Source: Eumeta japonica
Taxonomy: Eukaryota; Arthropoda; Insecta; Lepidoptera; Psychidae
Assembly: GCA_005406025.1 (NCBI GenBank)
Contig: BGZK01000288.1
Coordinates: 186,001-250,000 of the forward strand
Direction: 5' to 3'
Length of the DNA stretch: 64,000 nt
Shown here: piece by piece, positions 11,901-20,652 of the stretch
How the letters are laid out: the number at the start of each line of letters is the position of its first letter
How positions within the stretch are numbered: position 1 is the first letter of the stretch
The notes under the pieces: model-generated
What the model was told of the DNA's origin: nothing
Database searches by the model: none
The model's input: only the letters and a program-made list of their open reading frames with translations
Translations under genes and position numbers: made by a program

Positions 11901-12471
11901 TGTCCACGCGGGCGAAACCGTAGGGAGCTAGAATTGTATGAATATGACTTCAATGTTTAAAGTCGTTGAAAAGCTATAGGATCACAATATTGTTTATTTA
12001 AACGATTATATCTTGTAATTATAACACCTTAGTGTAAATAACTTCATATTACGGGAATTCATATAAGTCAGTTTCATATATATATAGGCATCAATTTTTT
12101 TAGATATAAATATTGCTAAATCTTAGTACTATTTTTGCAACGAAAAAGTCAGTCAAAATAACACAGCAATACGGAGCTTGTCAATTGTAAGTAAGTACTA
12201 ATTTATAGTAACACAAATCCAGTAGGGCAATTAGTGATGAGATGGTACTTCCCCTAATATCAAACGTAAAAATCACGTACTCCGTACCCACCTTGAATTT
12301 ATCCCGGCCGGTGGGCGCCGTCGCGTACGGGATGCCGTGGAAGGCGTAGAGCGCGCGCGCGGCGTGCTTGTGCCCGCGCACCGGCCCCTGCGCGAGCGCC
12401 ACGTCCAGGTGCTGCCCGCCGGCGCCCAGCAGTAGCGCGGCGGCTGTGAGCAGGCCGAGGTACGCGTTCAT
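8757..12471 (-). CDS. Carboxylesterase (type-B, COE family), downstream tandem copy, 3 exons
   Basis: Coding exons on the minus strand: 12292-12471, 10305-9059 and 8982-8757 (550 residues, the usual COE length). It is predicted to hydrolyse carboxylic esters. Visible features are a signal peptide (MNAYLGLLTAAALLLGAGG), an oxyanion-hole motif HGGG at 120-123, the nucleophile Ser200 in GYSAG, Glu324 in TNGEG and His435 in GSTHC, so the triad is complete. The C-terminus ends in a polar stretch followed by YSLSLFLLTLSLIIQ, which looks like a GPI-anchor signal, suggesting an exported, membrane-tethered enzyme. Intron 1 is about 2 kb and intron 2 is 76 bp. It lies 391 bp downstream of the neighbouring paralogue, in the same orientation. 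The substrate (hormone, odorant or xenobiotic) cannot be read from sequence. Exon 1 is strikingly GC-rich and could have a separate origin; exons 2-3 are certain. Confidence 0.88.
9059..10305 (-). CDS. Esterase copy 1, exon 2 (catalytic domain)
   Basis: 1247 coding nt. Acceptor TTTTACAG precedes G10305 (phase 0). The donor is GG|GTAAGT after 9059, and reading through it would give an immediate TAA. It carries HGGGF, GYSAGS, TNGEG and GSTHC, so every catalytic residue lies in this exon. Several N-x-S/T sites suggest glycosylation. Confidence 0.93.
10306..12291 (-). other. Intron 1 of esterase copy 1
   Basis: About 2 kb, against 173 bp for the same intron in the neighbouring copy. It contains a minus-strand copy of a modular dispersed repeat (about 11690-11931) and a 58-codon ATG frame at 11287-11111 with a signal-peptide-like start. 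No second, AT-rich version of esterase exon 1 is visible in it. Confidence 0.6.
11690..11931 (-). repeat. Modular dispersed repeat, copy A
   Basis: Read on the minus strand it begins with a head CTAGCTCCCTACGGTTTCGC (then CCGCGTGG) and continues into a quasi-6-bp-periodic tract of GATTCC/CGGTTC-type words. The same head-plus-tract arrangement occurs near 27042, 38522 and 50058. Confidence 0.6.
12292..12471 (-). CDS. Esterase copy 1, exon 1 (GC-rich)
   Basis: 180 nt, 60 codons from ATG at 12471 to AAG|GTGGGT (phase 0). It encodes a signal peptide and the conserved N-terminal motif LYAFHGIPYATAPTGRDKFK. That 20-residue motif is identical to exon 1 of the other copy although the codons are far more GC-rich. 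Exon length and phase match the partner exon exactly. The strong composition break from the other exons leaves some doubt that this exon belongs to the same transcript. Confidence 0.72.
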
Positions 12472-12862
12472 CGCGCAAGACTTATAAAGTGGATAAACTT
12501 GAAGAGTTTATTTGTCATAAAAACTTATCAGTTTGTATCTTATCTAAAACAAATTTCTTGAGATCGTTACATAAACAATATTTATCATGTGGGGGGGGAA
12601 AAGAGAGCTTGAATAAAATTAATTATGTATTGTATTTGTTTTTAATTTTAAAATTTCAGTATTAGCGTATTTCATAAAACTTACCTACAGGTATTTTGTG
12701 GTACTATGGTATACAGAGGAATACAACAAACAGTGTTATTTTATTTGCAATAAATTAATTTAAACGGGCGAATTAAATCTTTGTTCTCATCCCAAATAAA
12801 TTTGACACGTGTTATATGTACACGTATTGAAATTTATTTTTTTTACTGAATTAACTTTCATT

Positions 12863-13088
12863 TTATTTACTTAAAAGCACATAGATTATCAGTAACAGCC
12901 AATATTGAAAATGCATGTTGTAAGCAGAATCAGGAACACCCTTTCCTTTCACGATTTCATCCCAAAATTGGATACGATGATGCAAAGGGAAAGTTTTGTT
13001 CTTGCAGTTAAGGTCGATTTGAAGATAGTTCATTTTTTCTAATTGTAAAGGTTTCCAGGAAATATCTTCTCCGGAAGGCACAGGTTCT
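12863..13088 (-). CDS. Esterase copy 2, exon 3
   Basis: 226 coding nt including the stop. The acceptor is TTTTAG before A13088, which completes the split glycine codon GGA. The terminal TAA (12865-12863) sits inside AAATAAAATG, so an AATAAA hexamer overlaps the stop codon. A further AATAAA is seen on this strand near 12832-12838. Confidence 0.9.
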
Positions 13089-14767
13089 CTAAAATAATCA
13101 AAATAAATTAAATATTACATTTGATAACATTAAAATAAACATAAGTGATGTTAAGCATAAAACTTACCCGAATCTTATAAAATTTGTCCACATATCGACG
13201 AGATACTGTTGAACAAGTTGATCGTTTTCGTCGAGAACTTCGGGTATCGACAACAAACCCTCATTCAAAATTAATTCTGTCTGAGTACAATGGGCAGATC
13301 CTATTTCCGACCATTTTTCTTGTTGCGCAGAAGTGACATAAACGAACTCGTACAAGTACACTCGCGCTGAATTAACCGAATGTAATCTCGCTGAATCTAT
13401 AATCCAATAAGCGAAATAACTGTCTGTTAGGTAATCGGAAAAATTTCTCAAAGAATCCCGGCCTATGACGTCTTCATCAAAATAGAATGTTTGTAGTAAC
13501 TCCGTTGCTTTCTCTTTGTCTATGGCAATGTAATGTTCGAAATTTGGTGGAAGTTGGGAGGAGAACTTTTCATTCATTTCAGACATAATCGCATCCCAGC
13601 TACCGTAGAAGACTGAAGATTCAGCGTCTGTATATCCGGTTAAAAGCGGAAGTTTCGTATAATTCCCACTTTGTAAAATATTTTGTGGCAGTTCGTTAAT
13701 AACCCATTTTTCGCTTATACCAACATCTTCCGTACACGGGGAAAAAGTCAACGAAGGTCTACGAGTCGCTTGAAGTGCAGCAAGTTTAGCGTGAGATAAG
13801 CTCAAATAATAATTTTCGAGTTCCGATAAGGTATCTACATTCTCTGCTCCGTTATGAATCGCTATGTCGCGGGCGAATTCCACACCTTTGGGGTTTACAA
13901 TCCACGTGCTCAATGCCGATGCACTATCCAGTATCACCTTGTGAAATAAATCCTGGACCGTCGGAGACAACATCAACAACTCCACCGAGGCAGCGCCAGC
14001 GCTAGCTCCGTAAACCGTCACGTCATCGGGATTTCCTCCGAAAGCATTTATATTCCGTTTGATCCATTCTAAAGCCGCTATCTGATCTTTTAATCCCGCA
14101 TTACCGGGGATGTTCTGGGTATTCAAACATAAGAAACCGTGAGCGCCCACACGGTAGTTGAAAGTAACAGCGACAACGCCTTTTTCTACTATATTATACG
14201 GCAACATTTGGTTACCGTAACCACCAAGAAATCCTCCTCCATGGACAATCACTACGATCGATTTTAGGGTATCAGTATCATCGCCGCCCGGTACAAACAC
14301 GTTCACAATCAAGCAGTCTTCTCTAAACTCTGCAGACATACTTTGTGGACACAGAACGAGATCGTCTACTGCTAGAAATGTATTATTTTCCCATTTCGGT
14401 GCAGGTAGTGGTGACTGAAAATTATTAAAAATGTGAATTATTTAACAATAGCAGATATAATTTTTACAATGAAAAAGTTATCAAACTATGTAGTGATTTT
14501 ATTAATTAAATTTTACTGAAGTAAGTACGTATCTTATTAGCAATAGCGAAATTAAATTGCATTAATTTAAACTACGTGAACGGGTACCTTAAATTTATCT
14601 CTGCCAGTGGGAGCTGTCGCATAAGGGATGCCGTGAAATGCGTATAAATCTCTTGTGGCATGTTTGTATCCTCTAACTGTTCCTTGATCGATTTCAATAT
14701 CTCTATATTGTCCATGAGCAATGAGAAAACATTGACTTATTGTCAACAAATAAATGTATTTACTCAT
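12863..14767 (-). CDS. Carboxylesterase (type-B, COE family), upstream tandem copy, 3 exons
   Basis: Coding exons on the minus strand: 14767-14588, 14414-13168 and 13088-12863 (550 residues). The signal peptide begins MSKYIYLLTISQCFLIAHG. The oxyanion motif HGGG is at 118-121. The triad is Ser198 (GASAG), Glu325 (TDAES) and His435 (GSAHC), all present. The C-terminus, after a DSA stretch, is QYWLLLIIYVLLSK, compatible with a GPI-anchor signal or a C-terminal membrane anchor. The start ATG at 14767 was preferred over the open frame upstream because it begins directly with the hydrophobic signal and matches the 60-codon exon of the paralogue. Both introns are short (173 and 79 bp). It is a tandem duplicate of the downstream copy. 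An LTR insertion lies about 480 bp upstream of the start. The physiological substrate is unknown. Confidence 0.92.
13168..14414 (-). CDS. Esterase copy 2, exon 2 (catalytic domain)
   Basis: 1247 coding nt. Acceptor TTTTCAG precedes T14414 (phase 0) and the donor is GG|GTAAGT after 13168. It begins SPLPAPKWE and contains HGGGF, GASAGA, TDAES and GSAHC. The length is identical to exon 2 of the downstream copy. Confidence 0.94.
14588..14767 (-). CDS. Esterase copy 2, exon 1
   Basis: 180 nt, 60 codons, donor AAG|GTACCC. Signal peptide, then the conserved motif LYAFHGIPYATAPTGRDKFK. Base composition is in line with its surroundings, unlike exon 1 of the downstream copy. Confidence 0.9.
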
Positions 14768-15243
14768 ATCGGATAACTGTTTCAATGCTACTCGAGTATA
14801 ATTTTGCAATTCACTCTTATCAGAAAAATGTGATATGTTATCTAAGAAGATTATTTCCTCCAATAACATAAGAAATAAGTAATTATATTCCCAATTTGCG
14901 AAATATACAGCATTTTTTAAAATAGGACGAATGTGGATGAACAGACAAACATACTGAACGAAAGGTTTTTGTTGAACTACAGAACTTTAAATATTAGATG
15001 TAATTAGGATCAGATAAGATTTAACTCCTTATAACTAAAATTGTTCAGTTCGCCTTTACATAAATATAAGCTACTTAGCTTAAATTAGTACTGTATAAAG
15101 GTCATAATTTAAAACTAAAACATTTGAGTACACATGTCTTTAAACTTATACTTAATTTCACAAAATTTAAAATCAAACATTCAAGCCTACAATTTCAAGC
15201 AGAATTTAAGTTTGTACATCGATACAGCACGTTACATACATAC

Positions 15244-15689
15244 TGTTACGAAATGCGCTCGCTAGCTAAAAATGAGAACAGCAAAATAATTCCCTTATAA
15301 AAAAAACATATCCGACAATAAAATTCGATAAATAAAAGCCCTCCCGCCCCCCGGCCCCCTCTGCGCAGCGCCCTTCAATCTTTGTCTCTGTTAGCAGCGC
15401 TTTTTATTACTTAAATCTTATTTTCAAAAAACAAATTTATTTTATGGTGTGGAATTTTCGAGAGACAATAATTCTTGTTTGTTTGTTTCGGACGTGACAT
15501 GTTTTCATCTTATTCTTCTATATAATTCGAAGACTTTCTCGAGGCCAGTTCGCAAGTATAATACAGAAATACGAAATGCTAGTTCCGGAACGATCTATTG
15601 CGATTTTGAATATACGCCTTCTGCTGTTCTACGTGGTTTCTTTGATTTAATCTCAATATTCGAACCGCCGTTAAGGTCATTTCGTAACA
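15244..15689 (+). mobile_element. LTR of a retrotransposon
   Basis: 446 bp bounded by a perfect 12-bp inverted repeat, TGTTACGAAATG at the left and CATTTCGTAACA at the right, the usual TG...CA ends of an LTR. Inside are a TATA box (TATAAAAA, 15296-15303) and an AATAAA (15331-15336). A primer-binding-like site and gag-like sequence follow, making this the 5' LTR. I found no matching 3' LTR in the window. It is antisense to the esterase that starts about 480 bp away. Confidence 0.8.
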
Positions 15690-15691
15690 TT

Positions 15692-15708
15692 TGGTGTTAG
15701 GAGTGGGA
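15692..15708 (+). other. Primer-binding site of the LTR element
   Basis: TGGTGTTAGGAGTGGGA starts 3 nt after the LTR end. TGG is the complement of a tRNA 3' CCA, and TGGTGT..GAGTGGGA-type sites are common in Ty3/gypsy-type elements. The primer tRNA was not identified. Confidence 0.65.
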
Positions 15709-16200
15709 TTGAGATGCCGAAAGGTAAATAGAAAAGTGATGCGAAATCAGGCTGTGGCTCGACAAGAGGATGGCGAAAAAATTGTGGAGGTCGCTGCTGT
15801 CTTGATGGTGTCGGCTGCCCCAGTTTTAGATTTAAGCATCCGCTGCTCATGGAAATCAGGGAACAGGTTCGCCACCAGGAAGATCAATTTCGTCAACTGG
15901 AAGAACAGGCTTGCCGACATGACTTCAAAAAGAGGTGAACACGTCCCTTATGAAAATACAGATACAATGGAAACAAGAGATCAACGATGTTTATGATCGG
16001 CTCGACAGTCATAATATGAAAATTGAAAGCGACTACAAGCAGCTTGTACAAGTCTCAGAAAGGGTACATCAATTAGAATGCAAGGTTTCGAGTTGTTTAT
16101 TGGTATCTGCTGTACACGCCCAAGGTCCTACAGATGGAAAATTCAACTTGCTTTAATTTGATGGAACCTAACAATTTAACCAGCTAAGTCAAAAACTTTG
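15709..16200 (+). pseudogene. Broken gag of the LTR element
   Basis: Continuing from the primer-binding site, one frame encodes a glutamine-rich coiled-coil-like stretch (EIREQVRHQEDQFRQLEEQ), stops at a TGA near 15935, and continues in another frame with MKIQIQWKQEINDVYDRL and further heptad-like residues to about 16100. This is typical of the N-terminal part of gag in some insect Ty3/gypsy-like elements. Frameshifts and stops make it non-functional. Protease, RT and integrase are not present next to it. Confidence 0.5.
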
Positions 16201-16228
16201 ATATCAGTTATATTACCAAAAACAATTA

Positions 16229-16560
16229 CAGTGGAGCGTCGATTATCCGAACGTCGCTTAACCAAACGACCGCTCAACCGAACAGTAGTTCGGGCGGTTC
16301 AACACCCCTTGTCCCGCGCGTGCCTCGCTCGCGCCACCCGCGCTGCAGTTTTCGCGCACTTGTCGCGACTCGTTCGCTTGTTATTGTACTCGTGTGTCAC
16401 TTCCAAATAACCGCTCGTCGTATTGTACTAAATTTTGCCGCGTGAAAGCAAACTCTCTATTTAAAATGCAATATACATATAGGTAGTTCGATTATCCGAA
16501 AATACCGGTTTTCCGAACACCCAAGTCCCCCAATTAGTTCGGATAATCGACACTCCACTG
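16229..16560. mobile_element. Tigger/pogo-like MITE with TA target site
   Basis: 332 bp. The left end is CAGTGGAGCGTCGATTATCC and the reverse complement of the right end is CAGTGGAGTGTCGATTATCC, both followed by GAAC, so the terminal inverted repeats are 24 bp with one mismatch. TA flanks both sides (16227-16228, 16561-16562). The CAGT...GATTATCCGAAC end and TA site fit Tc1/mariner-pogo (Tigger) elements. The interior is GC-rich and has no transposase. It is inserted next to or within the LTR-element remnant. Confidence 0.85.
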
Positions 16561-16562
16561 TA

Positions 16563-16720
16563 TGGAAAGTTATGTATGATATTAGATAAAACGGAGAATA
16601 ACAAAGCGTGGATACCAGGACGGATTGTGGTAAAGTCGACTAGCAGCCTAGTTGTCTGTTACAGATTTTCAATCCAAATAACAAGAAATACGTACTAGGG
16701 AAAGGAGTGATTATCTGCAC
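16563..16720 (+). other. Possible further remnant of the LTR element
   Basis: A short stretch reads NKAWIPGRIVVKSTSSLVV, which resembles the loosely conserved segment after the integrase of gypsy-type pol (W-x-PG-x-I/V). If so, the element was internally deleted and the MITE marks the junction. The match is short and weak. Confidence 0.22.
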
Positions 16721-16962
16721 TTGCAAACACATTACGTGGTTGCGTACCTCCCAAACATCATCGATAAGATGCAGCCAAGGAGCTTAGGATAGTATGGTGG
16801 AAACAATATTGGACAGCCTCCGAAGCAGTCTAACCGAAATGGAATTAGAAAAGACACTTCTTTTTGTCTGAATATATCGAGCATTTTCTAAGCACGACGG
16901 AAATCTAGAATAGACCGCTTTGATACAGCTTAAAATAAATACCCGGAATGAGACTCACAAGA

Positions 16963-16986
16963 GTGCCGTTGGCCGAGTGGCCAGGC
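16963..16986 (+). other. tRNA-like A-box fragment
   Basis: TGGCCGAGTGG fits the polymerase III A-box and the 5' half of class II tRNAs (Ser/Leu type). No B-box follows, and the sequence runs into A-rich DNA, so it is at most a truncated tRNA-derived piece such as a SINE head. Confidence 0.3.
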
Positions 16987-16989
16987 ATT

Positions 16990-19079
16990 AAAAAAATCTA
17001 CCCTCATTTAATTGAATAACATGTTTTAAAGGCTAAACGCTATATAATAAATTTATCACAATAATCTGCCACCATAATCATTTTTTATGTTTTTTTTTGT
17101 ATGTTAATTGTATATCGCAAGTATAAAACTTTCAAATGTGATTATATAAACCTGCAGCCCAATATAACCATGTAAATAAATTGAACTTGATTCTCTCATT
17201 TATTAATTTAAAAAAATCAATTACCTTATTAAATAGTGTCATAAATACAATAATATTTGACAATCTGTAAGGTTATACAGCCAGAAATACATAATATAAA
17301 TGAAAATTAATATTATATTTTCCAATGTCTTTAAAAATACAGAGTAAGTTTTTGTCTCATCTAATAGTTACTTCTTGATATTACAAATTATGTGTGGACC
17401 TGTTTTCATAATAAAAAACCAATGAATTTCAATATTTATTACAAAATTATATTTAACTTTTAATAGGGAGACTTTAAAGGTGTTCTATTGATATCAATAA
17501 TATTCAAAATTTATAAACAAACTTCACCTTGTATCAGCTGTTTTATACACCTGAGCTATTTTACCCATCTGTTATGCTGAGTTATGATTGTTTCTGATCC
17601 AGATCCCATCCCCTGTTTCAATTGTAGCCTTGCTTTCTATTCCAATGCTTATTTCTATCCTTCCTTGGGTATCACTGCTATTTTACTGATTTCATTTTTT
17701 ATGTATAAAAATTCTCTTGTTTCGTATTCCAGCAGATAATCTACTTCTCTGCGAAGGATATTGCTATTAAATAACATGGAACATCATCATCCACACATCG
17801 CTCATCTAGTGTGATGGAAAAGTGATGATGTGATGTGAAGGATGAATGGGTCACAGGAACTCGATGAAACACAACAACGAAAGCTGTTACTTCACATTTG
17901 TATTATGTGAAAGTGTGGTATCTCACCGGTCAAAGCGGCTCATTGCCGTGCTGCAGTCAACTACAACATAGCTGCACACGACATTGATTACGAAAGCTGG
18001 AGTCATATCTACACATTTCCACATTTAGTAAATACAGACATTGATAGTATCATGTATTAAAATTAGTCTTATTAAAACTAATTACTTAAATAAGGGAATA
18101 TTATGTATTTTTAATATGATGATTAATTAGGTAGATTTATTTTTATAAAATTTTAGTACTTTTGTGTAAAAGCGAATTAATCTGTATAATAACCACAAAA
18201 GCCTTATAGTTTTTTGTTAATAAGTAATTTATCAAAATTATCCATTACTCTGACTGGATTTAGAAGTAAATAATAATCATTTGGAAAGTAAGAAACAATT
18301 TTACTTCACTTTTGGTGCTTAGACAAATAATATATCGGAGCAAAGCAATGTTCTTAAATAACATCCATTCCATTTCAAAGATTTGGCCAAATAAGCAAAC
18401 ACACATTTAGATTATATAAATTTTGTTTTTACTGATGTTGGATTGTTTATATCAATAAACAACCCAAACCTACAGAAACACAATCTAAACAGTGTAAGAT
18501 TTTTTTATGAATCCATGATATAAAAACAAAGTGCAAAAATTACAAGTACTATCAGTAAAGCACATCATTAAACGTTTTTTATAAACGTAATAAAAGTATA
18601 CAACCTTTGCTAGAGTCCTTTGTTAGAGTTGTCAATTACATTACCATCCTTTTATGTTTCATTACAGACATCATAAAAAGCAAGTAGAAAGGAGTGTTTT
18701 GCTATTGTATTGCTCCTTCTATGCAATCCTTGCTTTGAGTTATATGTATAAGTTTGAAATTTGTATATTCTAACTGTAACATCAGGATACACTTTATGAA
18801 AATATTATGTATGTGCATATCTGCAATTATTTATGAAAAATAGTGATACTAAAAAATGAACTGTTCTTTACTTTGCTTGGAAAACGTTAAAAAAATAGTA
18901 ACAATTTAAAACATTTATTTATACAAAGAATTATATTTAAAACATTAATTTATACAAAGAATCTCGCACTGAATTTCATATTAACAAAATTTTATTTTTA
19001 CCTTTACACATACATACGTATTTATATACAAATATACATACAATAACTTGCAATACATTTGCAAGCTATGCACTAATTC
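16990..19079. other. Intergenic region without recognised gene
   Basis: AT-rich. No exon with splice support, no clear transposon ends. A somewhat GC-richer stretch at 17780-18000 has no homology I can name. Confidence 0.4.
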
Positions 19080-19325
19080 TCTAGTGCTGCGCGCGCGGCA
19101 GACCGATCATAGTTGAGTGGGAGAGAGACGCAAGGCATTCGGCGGGCCTCTCTCTCGTTCGGTGACTCATCGTTACGTTACCGAGCGTTACACTTTTTTC
19201 AAAGTGACTCCCAGCCGCAACCTAATTTAAGACGTTGTCACGTCAAAAATCAATTGTGCGAGTTTGTGCACATGTACAATAGGATTCCTGAGAGAATTGC
19301 GGGTTTGCAATCAAAGCAATAGAAG
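19080..19325. other. GC-rich patch of unknown nature
   Basis: Starts with a CTGCGCGCGCGGCAG palindrome and contains opposed GAGAGAGAC and CTCTCTCTC arms. It stands out from AT-rich flanks. A 69-residue frame crosses it but shows no domain or hydrophobic signal. It may be a dispersed repeat fragment or a CpG-like regulatory patch. Confidence 0.3.
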
Positions 19326-19964
19326 CTGTACATTAATCACTCACAAATCTGTTCTGTTACTCATTTATTTGAAAAATTTGCGTAAGAAATTCTTTTATAC
19401 ACAGTTATGTAATTGTATATTGAGAAGATAGAACTGTTGAATTTCTTGGTACTCTTCTCAACTGTATTAATTTTCCGAAGTATCAGTAGTTTTTGAGTAT
19501 AAATGTCCTTTTATGGGTTTTGGAGCTAAATAAATAATTTAATTTTCCCAAAATCATAGTGCTTATAATGTGCTAAGCTATTATTTTTTTAAATTTTATG
19601 TTTATCTCAATAAAATTCTTTTATTTGTAGGTATTTGTTGTTTTGAATTTAAAAATCCTGCATTATCATCATAAACATTAAATTCTGCATGACAAGTTAC
19701 ATATTAATTCAATGACTTAAGGAAAATCTTATTTGCAAATCTTTTTCCAATTAAATAAAGTAATTTATTTAGTTCTTAAATGTAAAGAATAATTACTGCA
19801 CACATTCACATTACAAAGAAGAAAATGTATGTAAATAATTTATGTATAATTATCTTAATTACGAAAGAGCTTTGTGAAATATTTGTTTTCAACTGGTGTC
19901 TGAGTTTAACTTGTAATTTTGTTTAAATGATAAACCGTTCTTTAAATTTGATTATTTTGCTTTG

Positions 19965-19970
19965 TTTATT
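19965..19970 (-). terminator. Polyadenylation signal of the neugrin-like gene
   Basis: AATAAA on the minus strand, 7 nt past the stop codon of the last exon. The close spacing would give a very short 3' UTR if this hexamer is used. Confidence 0.5.
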
Positions 19971-19977
19971 TCTTATA

Positions 19978-20652
19978 TTAATTAGTCATTCCAATAACTC
20001 GGTACAAAAATCTTCCATCATCATCATAATAACAATCATTAACTTTGTATGTAGCTCCTCTTTTCCGGGCAGATTTCGGAATCCTTATTCTTTCTGGATA
20101 AGGATGTATTTCCTTATTGTTTTCATCTTCACTTTCCCATTTAATCATCGATCTCTCTTCAGTGCTAGGCTCTAAATGGCTATTAGTGGTTTCTTCAGGT
20201 ACGATAACGGTGTCTGAATTCACTGCATGAACAAGTAGATGGTCTGGCATATCTACATTCTGACCACTTTCTATGTCATCTTTAATTCTATTAGTCAGTT
20301 CCTCCAATGTTGTCCTTTTCTTGTATGTTTTGTTTTTCTTTAAGGTGGTGGTATCTTCATTAGCCACTGAATCATTTTCAGATCCGTTCATGTCACTTTT
20401 GTCTTTTGCGGCACATCTATCAACAATGGCTTGAAAATCACCTATTTTTTCACTTTGTGTAATGTCAATTTTTATAGATTTCTTACTCAAAGGTGGTATA
20501 GTTCTATTCGTAAACTTTAAAAAGTGTTTCCTGATTTCTGGAGATATGTCTAATGTACCTTCTTCCATTTCCTTCCAGTTCCTCATAGCATTTGCATCGT
20601 GTCTAGCAATCCGTTGTTCTGTGGCTGGTTTCCAAGGATATTTGAGAATTTT
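19978..20652 (-). CDS. NGRN: Neugrin-like, exon 3
   Basis: 675 nt with stop, acceptor GTTTCAG before A20652. It starts KILKYPWKPATEQR, continuing the family core, followed by a lysine-, serine- and acid-rich tail. Confidence 0.87.
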   Translation of the reverse strand, partial: KILKYPWKPATEQRIARHDANAMRNWKEMEEGTLDISPEIRKHFLKFTNRTIPPLSKKSIKIDITQSEKIGDFQAIVDRCAAKDKSDMNGSENDSVANEDTTTLKKNKTYKKRTTLEELTNRIKDDIESGQNVDMPDHLLVHAVNSDTVIVPEETTNSHLEPSTEERSMIKWESEDENNKEIHPYPERIRIPKSARKRGATYKVNDCYYDDDGRFLYRVIGMTN

